From Planctomycetaceae bacterium (lineage in GTDB: Bacteria; Planctomycetota; Phycisphaerae; Phycisphaerales; SM1A02): DNA of 35,451 nucleotides. The notes under the pieces are model-generated. The model had not been told where the DNA came from. It made no database searches and saw only the letters and a list, made by a program, of their open reading frames with translations. Made by a program: the position numbers and the translations under genes. The stretch is taken from the NCBI GenBank assembly GCA_021297795.1, contig JAJTGL010000047.1, positions 1 through 35,451 on the forward strand. The letters are read 5' to 3'. This document shows, one piece after another, positions 1-6,898 of this stretch. How positions within the stretch are numbered: position 1 is the first letter of the stretch; each line of letters begins with the position of its first letter.

Positions 1-26
1 GCGGCAATACGCGTCTTGAGACCCAT
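1..26 (-). CDS. N-terminus of an unidentified protein, cut by the window edge
   Basis: Read on the minus strand, an ATG at 26-24 is followed by open codons (MGLKTRIA) to the window edge. A purine-rich AGGGAG lies about 8 nt upstream at a plausible Shine-Dalgarno distance, and a perfect 8-bp hairpin lies just before that. Only eight residues are visible, so no function can be assigned. The structured, comparatively AT-rich upstream region supports a real gene start. Confidence 0.4.
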
Positions 27-235
27 TTCCCAAACTCCCTCTGCAGCGGGTTCCCGCCCGCTGCTCCCTTCTTCTTTAAGGTGGACGGATGCCCACCTCC
101 CAATGAATCGGACCTTATCACCGATTTGCGCATGGCCAAATCGGACGGATGCTTTTTCGGCAAGTTGTCGTCAGAACCAGGCCAAGAAACTGGTTCAGGC
201 GCATCCTTGCGGCGGGAGGACTTCCCAGGATCGAT
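27..235 (-). other. hairpin-rich intergenic region, likely leader or promoter of the minus-strand gene at 1-26
   Basis: No gene is seen here. Inverted repeats visible by eye are GCAGCGGG 43-50 with CCCGCTGC 57-64, CCGATTT 121-127 with AAATCGG 138-144, and GAACCAG 174-180 with CTGGTTC 190-196. The 10-mer GGACGGATGC occurs at 83-92 and again at 143-152. The region is more AT-rich than its surroundings. It could be a structured 5' leader of the minus-strand gene, or a terminator region for the gene ending at 236. Confidence 0.3.
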
Positions 236-1444
236 TCAACGCATTTTCGAGTGGATTTTATCGGGACTTGCTGACACAGCTGGCACGAGCGACTCGATCC
301 GAAGCGGATCGTGAGCGCCGTAGCGGGACCCCGGAACGGGCCCGAGACCAAGAAGCGCGAGAGCAAGATTGCCCGCATCCGCGTTGCGGATGGGCTGCGG
401 CACCGCGTCGGACGCCACGCGCGCCGACCCTGGTCGCGCGCGGGTGGGGTTCAGCTCGTAGAGGTCGACCGCCTCGGCATCCCGGCCTGCCCACGTGAGG
501 AATGGGATGCGGAAGTTGAGCGCACTCGTCACGTCGGTATGCGTCTTCAACGGCGCGCCGCCGCCGTGGTCGGTGGTGAGGATGATCGCCGTGCGTCCGG
601 CGAGGCCCGGCGTCGCGTCGATGGCGGCGAGGATCTCGCCCAGCGCGACGTCGACCTCCTGCAGCGCGGCGAAGTAGCGCGAGTCGGCGGCGACGATCCA
701 GTCGTGCGCGTGGCCGGCGGCGTCGGGCGCCGCGAAGTGGACGAAGTCGAGCGTGCCGACCCGGCGTGCCGCCGCCGAGCGCAGCCGCTCCGAGGTGCAG
801 CGCGCGATCTCGGCGGTCTCCCGCGCGTAGATGAAGAGATCGATCTTCGCCTTTCCGAAGTCCGGTGGCAGAGCGTCGGCCGCACCGGACGACGGGCCGT
901 ACGACTGCTCGAACAGCCAGAACTTCGTCTTGCCTGCGATCACGGCCGTCGCGAGGCCGGCGTCGTGCGCCACGTCGAAGGCGCTGGCGACGTACGAGCC
1001 CTTGTTCGCGTGCAGCGTGCCACCCTGGGTCCGTCCCGGTGGATCGTCGTTGATCTTCCAGCCGTGTCCATCCGGGCCATCGAACGGTCGCCCGGTGAGC
1101 ATGCCGACGTGGTTCGGAAGGGTGACGGTGACGTCGGCATCGGTGCGGGCGTCGAGCGTGTGGGCGCCGCGACGCAGGCGCGCGAAAGCGGGGAGCTCCG
1201 CGAGCAGCGGCGGCTCGACGGCATCCGGGCGCAAGCCGTCGACCGACACGATGAGGACGTGGCGAAAGGGGCGCTCGAGGGCCGCGGGGAGCGGGTCGCT
1301 GCTGGTCGGTCTGCCCGCGCTACTTGTCGGATCGCCTGCGGCGCGTGACGGCTCCGGAGCTCGATCACACGCCGCGATGGTTCCGGCGGCGCATGCGGCG
1401 GACAGAAGGAGCGCGGCGGGCCTGCCGCGGTTCATGCACAACAT
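236..1444 (-). CDS. secreted lipoprotein of the nucleotide pyrophosphatase / type I phosphodiesterase (alkaline phosphatase superfamily)
   Basis: A predicted two-metal phosphohydrolase exported as a lipoprotein. Residues 1-26 form a signal peptide ending in a lipobox with Cys26. The residues expected in the NPP family are all visible: D69 in VSVDGLRPD, the likely nucleophile T108 in TLPNH, D221 and H225 in PDAAGHAHD, D272-H273 in TTDHGGG, and H282. At 402 residues it has the usual length, so the enzyme looks intact. Substrate cannot be told; phosphodiesters or pyrophosphates are typical of the family. The start at 1444 is chosen because a TATCGT hexamer lies 7 nt upstream with no Shine-Dalgarno sequence. 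The alternative ATG at 1435 would remove only three residues. Confidence 0.85.
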   Translation of the reverse strand: MLCMNRGRPAALLLSAACAAGTIAACDRAPEPSRAAGDPTSSAGRPTSSDPLPAALERPFRHVLIVSVDGLRPDAVEPPLLAELPAFARLRRGAHTLDARTDADVTVTLPNHVGMLTGRPFDGPDGHGWKINDDPPGRTQGGTLHANKGSYVASAFDVAHDAGLATAVIAGKTKFWLFEQSYGPSSGAADALPPDFGKAKIDLFIYARETAEIARCTSERLRSAAARRVGTLDFVHFAAPDAAGHAHDWIVAADSRYFAALQEVDVALGEILAAIDATPGLAGRTAIILTTDHGGGAPLKTHTDVTSALNFRIPFLTWAGRDAEAVDLYELNPTRARPGSARVASDAVPQPIRNADAGNLALALLGLGPVPGSRYGAHDPLRIESLVPAVSASPDKIHSKMR

Positions 1445-1451
1445 GGCGCGC

Positions 1452-1457
1452 ACGATA
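1452..1457 (-). promoter_or_regulatory. -10-like hexamer for a leaderless start
   Basis: On the minus strand TATCGT ends 7 nt before the ATG at 1444, which would place the first transcribed base at or next to the start codon. The surrounding 14 bases GCTATCGTGCGCGC are identical to those before the ATG at 33558. No convincing -35 box is seen. Confidence 0.45.
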
Positions 1458-1481
1458 GCCGCACGCGTGCCGAGCCCGGCA

Positions 1482-2630
1482 TCACCCGCGTCGGCGCACG
1501 AGGTCGCGGCCGAGCGTGCGGATTTCGGCGGGAGAAACGACGCCGGCGAGCGCCATCGCCAGCTCGAACTCGGCGCGCAGGATGTCGAGCGCGCGGCGGA
1601 CGCCGGCCTCGCCACCGGCACCGAGCCCCCAGAGGATGGGCCGACCGACCGCGACCGCATCGGCGCCGAGCGCGACCGCGCGCAGGATGTCGATGCCGCG
1701 TCGCACACCGCCGTCGACGACGACCGTCGCCCGTCCGCGCGCGGCGCCGGCGCACTCGGCGAGCACGTCGGCGGTTGCCGGCGCCCCATCGAGCTGCCGT
1801 CCGCCGTGATTCGAGATCCACACGCCCTTCGCGCCCGAGTCGATGGCGGCGCGGACGTCGTCGGGGCGGCAGAGGCCCTTCACCAGCACGGGGCGCGACG
1901 TGCTCGATGCGAGCATCTCGACGTCCTTCCAGGTCAGCGTGGCGTCGATCGTCCACGACAGCGCGCCGCCGATGCCGACGCCGGAATGGCCGGTCGGCCC
2001 GCCCGGCCGCTCGAGGTTGACGATGCGCAGGCCGTCGGGCACGCGGAAACCGTTGCGCATGTCGCGCTCGCGGATACCCCAGACCGGCGTGTCGGCGGTG
2101 ACGGCGAACGCCTCGATGCCGGCTGCCTCTGCGCGCGCGACGAGGTCGCGGGTGAAGCCCCGGTCCTGCGAGATGTAGATCTGCATCCACAGCGGGCCGC
2201 TCGTTGCCGCGCGGACGTCCTCGAGGGCCGTGGTCGAGAGGCTCGAGAGGCACATCGGGAGTCCGGCGGCGCCCGCGGCGCGCGCCGCCGCACACTCGCC
2301 GTCCGGGTGCGCCATCTTCTGCATCGCCGTCGGTGCGAGCACCAGCGGGCAGGGGACCTCGCGGCCGAAGAGCGTGGTCCGCCCGTGGCGCCCCGACACG
2401 TCGACCATGCCGCGGTAGTGGATCTCGAGTTCCCGCCAGGCATCGGTGTTGCGCGCGAGGGTGGTCTCGTCCCAGGCGCCCGAGCGGTAGTAGTCCCATG
2501 CCGTCCGTTCGATGCGGCTGGCGGCAAGCGCCTCGAGGTCGGCGAGATTGACCGCCGCATCGACACCCGCAGGGCGAGGCGCCGCCGGGTTGAAGCCGGC
2601 GGCGGGGGATGTGCCGTCTCGCGACGTCAT
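1482..2630 (-). CDS. FMN-dependent alpha-hydroxy-acid oxidase/dehydrogenase (lactate/glycolate oxidase family)
   Basis: A TIM-barrel flavoprotein predicted to oxidise an L-2-hydroxy acid to the 2-oxo acid. The 382 residues match the family length of about 350-400. Visible marks are the N-terminal YYRSGAWDE helix region (residues 47-55, with W where many members have N), the APTAMQKM FMN-contact segment (99-106), K251 in VLVKG, the catalytic SNHGGRQLDG with H275 and R278, and the phosphate-binding DGGVRRGIDILRA followed by GADAVAVGRP. No signal peptide or membrane segment is seen, so it is probably cytoplasmic. The substrate (lactate, glycolate, mandelate or a longer 2-hydroxy acid) cannot be read from the sequence. 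A TAGCCT hexamer 9 nt before the ATG may be its -10 element. It lies 37 bp from the phosphodiesterase gene on the same strand. Confidence 0.9.
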   Translation of the reverse strand: MTSRDGTSPAAGFNPAAPRPAGVDAAVNLADLEALAASRIERTAWDYYRSGAWDETTLARNTDAWRELEIHYRGMVDVSGRHGRTTLFGREVPCPLVLAPTAMQKMAHPDGECAAARAAGAAGLPMCLSSLSTTALEDVRAATSGPLWMQIYISQDRGFTRDLVARAEAAGIEAFAVTADTPVWGIRERDMRNGFRVPDGLRIVNLERPGGPTGHSGVGIGGALSWTIDATLTWKDVEMLASSTSRPVLVKGLCRPDDVRAAIDSGAKGVWISNHGGRQLDGAPATADVLAECAGAARGRATVVVDGGVRRGIDILRAVALGADAVAVGRPILWGLGAGGEAGVRRALDILRAEFELAMALAGVVSPAEIRTLGRDLVRRRG

Positions 2631-2896
2631 GGGTGGGAGAGGCTACCGCAAGCGAGGCGCGCGGGAAACGCCCGCGGCGACGGAACGCGCGCGGTGGTTC
2701 ACGAGGAGCCGAGGGTCCGACGTCCACCTTCCGAACGGCCCCACAGCGAAATCTCTCAGAATTCGGACGCGTGCAGAGAGATCGATCCCGCTCATCCGTA
2801 TCCAAGGGTGGAAGGACACACCGGTCGGGACAACCGGCCTTCCAACGCCCAATGCAGGTCGGTGGACAGGACCGACCGCACGCACAGGACTCAGAC

Positions 2897-2932
2897 CTCG
2901 CTCCTCTCGCTCCTCTCGCTCCTCTCGCTCCT
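2897..2932 (+). repeat. four perfect tandem copies of the 9-mer CTCGCTCCT
   Basis: Copies begin at 2897, 2906, 2915 and 2924, and degenerate CT-rich sequence continues to 2946. The unit is a multiple of three, but no start codon with a ribosome binding site makes a credible protein of it. Confidence 0.9.
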
Positions 2933-2945
2933 CTCTCCTCTCTCT

Positions 2946-2983
2946 CGCCCGACGCCGACCGACAGGTCGGCGTCGGGCGTTTT
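2946..2983 (+). terminator. intrinsic terminator
   Basis: A perfect 15-bp GC-rich stem (2946-2960 with 2965-2979) has loop GACA and is followed immediately by TTTT (2980-2983). On the opposite strand the hairpin is followed by purines, so it acts only in the plus direction. Confidence 0.75.
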
Positions 2984-3096
2984 GCGTGTTTTGCTCGGAC
3001 CTTCGGGGGTGCTTCCTCAATCCGCAAGCGTGGCGTCAGCCGATACTCCCCCGTCCACGGATCGACACATCTCGCCTGCTCGGGTTTCGACGCTCG

Positions 3097-4464
3097 ATGA
3101 CCACCGACGGACTCATGCTCCCACACGAGATCACGCAGCTGGCCCTGTCGCTGGGCGTGGGGCTTCTCGTTGGGTTCGAGCGCGAGCGCCGGACCGACAC
3201 CTTCGCGGGCGTGCGCACCTTCGGACTGGCGGCTCTCGCGGGCGGCATCGCGGCGCTGGTCGGCCCGCGCGACGGGACGCCGTGGCCGCTGCTCGTGGTG
3301 ACGGCGATCGCGGCCGCCGCCGGGATCGCCGGTGGCATCGCGTCGAGCCGCGGTTCGACGGCGACCGACGAGGCGGTCGCGTCCGCCGATCGACCGCGCG
3401 AACTCGGCCTGACGACGGCGTTCGCGCTCGTGGTCACCACGCTCCTGGGTGGATACGCGGTGCTCGGTGATCGCGCGACGACGGTCGCCGGTGCGGGCAC
3501 GCTGTTCCTCCTTCTCTACGCGCGCGATCCGCTGCACGCGGTCATCCGGAGGCTGTCGAAGGAAGACGTCCGTGCGATCGCGATCTTCGTCCTGATCGCG
3601 CTCGTGGTGCTTCCGGTGCTCCCGGATCGCGACGTCGGGCCGTTCGATGCGGTGAATCCGCGCTCGGCGTGGCTGCTCGTCGTGCTCGTGGTCGGGCTCA
3701 GCCTCGCCGGCTACGTGGCGCAGGCGCTGCTCGGCCCTCGTGCGGGCGTGCTTGCGACCGGTCTCCTCGGAGGTCTCGTCTCGAGCACCGCGACCACCGC
3801 AGGCGCCGCGCGGCGCGTCGGCGAGGGCGGTGCGGCGCGCGCTTCGGCCGCCGCCGCGCTCCTTGCCTGCGGCGTCCTGCCGATTCGCCTCATCCTGCTC
3901 CTGGTCTTGGTCTCGCAGCCACTCGCGCAGGCGATCTGGCCATGGCTCGGGGGAGTCGCGATCGCGACCCTCATCGCGGGGCTGATCGCGCTCCGGCGCG
4001 GCGCGGAGACGCCGGCGGGGGATGGCCCGAGCGCGTCCACGCAGATCGTTCCGCCGCGCAACCCCACGCAGCTCTCGTCGGCGCTCGTCTTCGCGGGCGT
4101 CTTCGTCCTGATCCGCATCGTCACCAAGGCGACGATCCTCTACGCCGGAACGGGCGCACTGCTCTTCGTTGCCGCGGTGAGCGGCGTCTCCGACATGGAC
4201 GCGATCGCGCTCTCGATCGCGCGCGAGCTCGAGGGCGCACGCGGGCTCGTTGAAGCGAGCGCGTCCGCTTCGAACGCTGCGGCAGACGTCGCCACGATCA
4301 CCGCATCGACCGCCGTGCAGGCCACGCTGGTCGCGCTTGCCGCAAACACGGTCTTCAAGCTCGGCATCGCGCGCGCGATGGGCGATGCGCGCTTCTTCCG
4401 GCTGATGCTGCCCGGTCTTGGCGCGGCGCTCGCGGTCGCGGCGGCTGGTATCGCGCTCGCCTGA
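3097..4464 (+). CDS. DUF4010 / MgtC-SapB-like polytopic membrane protein
   Basis: A 455-residue inner-membrane protein with about twelve hydrophobic segments. The N-terminal part (about residues 10-140) has the MgtC/SapB-like opening, with GLLVGFERERR at about 20-30 and GVRTFGLAALAG soon after. The remainder matches the DUF4010 layout, including RRLSKEDVRAIAIFVLIALVVLPVLPD and the small-residue GLLGGLVSSTATT segment. Family members are annotated as putative membrane proteins linked to divalent cations; the transported species is not established. The start at 3097 puts MTTDGLMLPHE at the N-terminus; the ATG at 3115 is an alternative. It converges with the gene ending at 4473, leaving 8 bp between them. 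Confidence 0.8.
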   Translation: MTTDGLMLPHEITQLALSLGVGLLVGFERERRTDTFAGVRTFGLAALAGGIAALVGPRDGTPWPLLVVTAIAAAAGIAGGIASSRGSTATDEAVASADRPRELGLTTAFALVVTTLLGGYAVLGDRATTVAGAGTLFLLLYARDPLHAVIRRLSKEDVRAIAIFVLIALVVLPVLPDRDVGPFDAVNPRSAWLLVVLVVGLSLAGYVAQALLGPRAGVLATGLLGGLVSSTATTAGAARRVGEGGAARASAAAALLACGVLPIRLILLLVLVSQPLAQAIWPWLGGVAIATLIAGLIALRRGAETPAGDGPSASTQIVPPRNPTQLSSALVFAGVFVLIRIVTKATILYAGTGALLFVAAVSGVSDMDAIALSIARELEGARGLVEASASASNAAADVATITASTAVQATLVALAANTVFKLGIARAMGDARFFRLMLPGLGAALAVAAAGIALA

Positions 4465-4472
4465 CGCGCGAG

Positions 4473-5624
4473 TCAGCGGTCGACCGGCATCGTGAAGTGG
4501 TCGGCGGCGAACTCGATCGGTTCGATGCGGCGCAGATGCAGTTCGCGCGGCGGAAACGGCGGAAGCATGCCGCGCGCGGGCCGGTAGTCGTCCATCGGCG
4601 GAGGAAGCGGCCCACCTGGCGGCGGCTGCATCATGCCGCGCGGCGGCATGCCGTCGCGTGGTTGCATGCCGTCGCGTGGTTGCATGCCGTCGCGTACTGG
4701 TCGATCTTCGCGCAACGGTCGCTCGTCGCCGGGTGCAGGTCCTCGTGGACCACGCGGCCCGCCCCGCTGCTCCGCGGTGCCGACCCACAAGAGCCGCGCC
4801 GCGAGCACGACGTTGCGGTCGGTGTCGATCCAGAGTTCGATGTCGTCGGGACCAAGCGCACGCTGGGCGCGCGTCGCCACGATGTGCATCGATCCCCGCA
4901 GTTCCGCCGGGCTCTCGTCGCCGGCACGCGCGGCGACCGCGACATACGACCGCTGCACGAGACGCAGCAGCGCATCCATCCGCTCGATCGCGACCTCGCC
5001 CGACGGATCCTCGATCCAACGCGGCCAGAGGACGCGGGAATCGAGCGGGCGCACCGTGCCGTCGATCGCGCGTTCCCATGCGCCATCCGGGCTTGCGACG
5101 CGCGTGGTGCTGCCGTGCGGGCCTGCGACGAGGTCGAGTCGCGCCGCCTCACCGCGCAGATCCCATGTGCCGACCAGTTCCGTCGCGGGCACCGGGCCGC
5201 GCGGCGTGTCGGTGCGCGGCGGAAGCACCACGCGGATCTCGTAGCGTCGCGAGCCGCTCGCCGACTTCGTCGACGATTCGGCGCGCAGCGCGGCATCGAG
5301 GATGTTCGACGCGCTGGTCTCGTAGGGGAAGAGGAGGAAGAGTGCGCCGAGCGCAAGCGCGATCATCGCGGCACGCGCCAGCGGCAGCAGGCGTCGGCCG
5401 CGGCTCGCACCGGGGAACGGGATCGTGCGGCCGCGCGGGTGCTTCCCATCGCGCTCCCCGTCCCGATTCCCATCGCGCGCTGCGTCGAGAGCCGCGAAGG
5501 CGCGCACGATGCGCTCCTCACGCGCCTCGTCGTTCTCGAAGTGCGCGGCGAGCAGTGCATCGATCAGGGCGTCGTCGACGGCGGCGTGATCCGTACGGGG
5601 GATGTCGCGTCGTTCCTCGTTCAT
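4473..5624 (-). CDS. single-pass membrane protein paired with an ECF sigma factor; putative anti-sigma factor
   Basis: A 383-residue protein whose ATG overlaps the stop of the sigma-factor gene by 4 bp (ATGA), so the two are probably translationally coupled. Residues 1-60 are acidic, hydrophilic and helical, as expected of a cytoplasmic sigma-binding region. One transmembrane segment lies at about 83-100. The rest is probably periplasmic and includes a beta-rich region (about 105-290) and a low-complexity Pro/Gly/Arg tail with RDGMQP repeats. There is no HxxxCxxC zinc motif, so it is not a classical ZAS anti-sigma factor. The anti-sigma role rests only on position and topology. I do not recognise the periplasmic domain; an outer-membrane-lipoprotein-carrier-like fold is one possibility. 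Confidence 0.65.
   Translation of the reverse strand: MNEERRDIPRTDHAAVDDALIDALLAAHFENDEAREERIVRAFAALDAARDGNRDGERDGKHPRGRTIPFPGASRGRRLLPLARAAMIALALGALFLLFPYETSASNILDAALRAESSTKSASGSRRYEIRVVLPPRTDTPRGPVPATELVGTWDLRGEAARLDLVAGPHGSTTRVASPDGAWERAIDGTVRPLDSRVLWPRWIEDPSGEVAIERMDALLRLVQRSYVAVAARAGDESPAELRGSMHIVATRAQRALGPDDIELWIDTDRNVVLAARLLWVGTAEQRGGPRGPRGPAPGDERPLREDRPVRDGMQPRDGMQPRDGMPPRGMMQPPPGGPLPPPMDDYRPARGMLPPFPPRELHLRRIEPIEFAADHFTMPVDR
4651..4694 (-). repeat. 18-bp in-frame tandem repeat coding for RDGMQP
   Basis: Two perfect 18-bp copies (4651-4668 and 4669-4686) and a partial third lie inside the membrane-protein gene. They add six-residue RDGMQP units to its Pro/Gly-rich tail. The period is a multiple of three, so copy-number change would keep the frame. 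Confidence 0.85.
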
Positions 5625-6202
5625 GCCACCGCTCCTTCACCACCGCCGACCTCATCCGCGAACGCACCCTTGCCACGCAGGCAGTGCGCGAGCAGCGCGC
5701 GCGCACGCTGCAGGCGCTTCTTCACCGCCTCCTCGTTGTCGCTCGTCGCCCGCGCAATGTCGGCGAGCTGCCGATCGTCGCGGTAGGCCGCCTGGACAAC
5801 CTCGGCGTACATCGCCGGGAGCCGCGAGAGGCAGTCGTCGAGCGCGACGAGGCGCTCGCGGAAGCTCATCGCGGGCTCGGCGCCTTCGACGCGCGCGCGC
5901 TCGAAGGCCGCGACGTTCCGCTCGATCGCGTCGAAGGTCGCGGGATCCGCGACCTGCATCCGGCGCTGCCGCGACGCGAGGTCCATGGCGACGAGGCGTG
6001 CGATGCCGCGCAGCCACGGGCCGAACGGGCGCGTGCGGTCGTAGTCGGCGAGGCGCCGCCAGGCGACCAGCACCGTCTCCTGGAAGACGTCGTCGGCATG
6101 CGCGCGTCCGATCCCGGCGCGGATCGAGGCCATCAGCGCGTCGGCGTGATCGCGGACGAGCACCTCGAAGAGTTCGCGGGCGGTCGGGTCGGTCGGTGGC
6201 AT
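5621..6202 (-). CDS. ECF-type RNA polymerase sigma factor
   Basis: A 193-residue sigma-70 family protein. Sigma-2 covers about residues 8-80, with ADDVFQETVLVAWRRL (region 2.1/2.2) and the WLRGIARLVAMDLASRQRR promoter-melting helix. A charged linker follows, then sigma-4 at about 115-175, ending in the helix-turn-helix ARATSDNEEAVKKRLQRARALL. All parts are present and of normal length. It probably directs polymerase to its own promoter and a small regulon, controlled by the membrane protein encoded immediately downstream with a 4-bp overlap. The start is taken at MPPTD; a weak CAAGAT hexamer lies 7 nt before it and there is no Shine-Dalgarno sequence. Confidence 0.9.
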   Translation of the reverse strand: MPPTDPTARELFEVLVRDHADALMASIRAGIGRAHADDVFQETVLVAWRRLADYDRTRPFGPWLRGIARLVAMDLASRQRRMQVADPATFDAIERNVAAFERARVEGAEPAMSFRERLVALDDCLSRLPAMYAEVVQAAYRDDRQLADIARATSDNEEAVKKRLQRARALLAHCLRGKGAFADEVGGGEGAVA

Positions 6203-6283
6203 GCGGGGGATCTTGCCGGGATCCGGCCTCCGGGGGACGGCAAACGGGGTGTTTCCCGCCGATTCACCCCCGACGCCGCGTTC

Positions 6284-6793
6284 TCAGGCGTCGATGCCCC
6301 GGGCGACGACCAGTCCGAGCGCAATCAGCGCTCCCGCGCCGAGGAGCCCGAGGAACATCGCCGAGAACCCGATGCACTGGCACACGCCGAAGAGCAGGAC
6401 AAAGAGCCCGCCCTGGGCGCGTCGGCGGGGCATGCAGCGGGTGAAGAGGAGCATCGACGCCCGGCCCGCGCGCCAGCCGAACCACGCGATCGCGAGCGGC
6501 GCGGGCAGAAGGAGAAGCATGCCGATGGCGATGCCGTCGCTCCCTCTTGGAGTTGCGATGCTGGTGACGAGGCAGGCGATGGTCGCGATCGCGACCGGCA
6601 GCGCGAGATACCCGGCGGCCCGCGCGAGGCGGAACCGACGCGGAATGCCCGTGGTCGCAGGTTCGAAGTCCGAGCCGCACTCGGGGCAGATGCCGCGCTC
6701 GGCGAGCCCCGAGAGCTTGAAGCCGCAGTGGTCGCAGTGCGGCTCCGCGAGCGCGGTCGAGTAGCGGTCGATGAAGCGTTGCGACTCGGCCAT
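6284..6793 (-). CDS. zinc-ribbon, four-helix membrane protein of unknown function
   Basis: A 169-residue protein beginning MAESQRF. Residues 20-45 hold two Cys pairs, CDHCGFKL and CPECGSDF, spaced like a rubredoxin-type zinc ribbon. Three or four hydrophobic segments follow between about residues 60 and 168. Small proteins of this plan, a cytoplasmic zinc ribbon plus membrane helices, are common in Phycisphaerae and uncharacterised as far as I know. The upstream in-frame ATG at 6868 would add residues that do not resemble the family plan, so 6793 is preferred. Confidence 0.7.
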   Translation of the reverse strand: MAESQRFIDRYSTALAEPHCDHCGFKLSGLAERGICPECGSDFEPATTGIPRRFRLARAAGYLALPVAIATIACLVTSIATPRGSDGIAIGMLLLLPAPLAIAWFGWRAGRASMLLFTRCMPRRRAQGGLFVLLFGVCQCIGFSAMFLGLLGAGALIALGLVVARGIDA

Positions 6794-6898
6794 GCGTGGG
6801 CTTCCTGTGCGGATTCTCCGTGCGAGGCACGGAGAACGCAGGATCGCAGGACGCCAGGGCCTGTGCAAGCGCTGCCCGGTTCGGCGCGGTGTCGATCC

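Larger units (their letters stand above)
2857..2983 (+). ncRNA. candidate small RNA or attenuated leader: stem-loop, CU-rich anti-Shine-Dalgarno repeat, terminator
   Basis: In order on the plus strand: a 7-bp stem-loop (2857-2877), four tandem copies of CTCGCTCCT followed by more CT-rich sequence (2897-2946), and a 15-bp perfect terminator hairpin with TTTT. No plus-strand gene precedes it, so the terminator must end either a separate short transcript or a prematurely stopped leader of the DUF4010 gene, whose ATG is 113 bp downstream. The repeated CUCCUCU is complementary to the GAGGAG type of Shine-Dalgarno sequence used elsewhere in this window. The 5' end and promoter are not identified. 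The RNA itself is inference; the repeats and terminator are directly visible. Confidence 0.4.
2631..3096. other. 466-bp divergent intergenic region with repeats and a terminator
   Basis: This lies between the divergent starts at 2630 (minus) and 3097 (plus). I see no convincing gene: open frames through it are simple translations of CT-rich repeats. It contains an inverted repeat ATCTCTC 2751-2757 with GAGAGAT 2776-2782, a stem GGTCGGT 2857-2863 with ACCGACC 2871-2877, a 9-bp tandem repeat and a strong intrinsic terminator reading on the plus strand. The last three are listed separately. Confidence 0.6.

Noticed and set aside
2643-3020. A 125-codon minus-strand frame with EERE repeats
   Set aside because: The repeats are the translation of the 9-bp CTCGCTCCT array and the frame crosses a terminator hairpin; no ribosome binding site or domain is seen.
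1432-5079. A 1215-codon minus-strand open frame
   Set aside because: It runs antisense to or out of frame with three well-supported genes, is rich in Arg/Asp low-complexity sequence and has no domain. High GC makes such long shadow frames common here.
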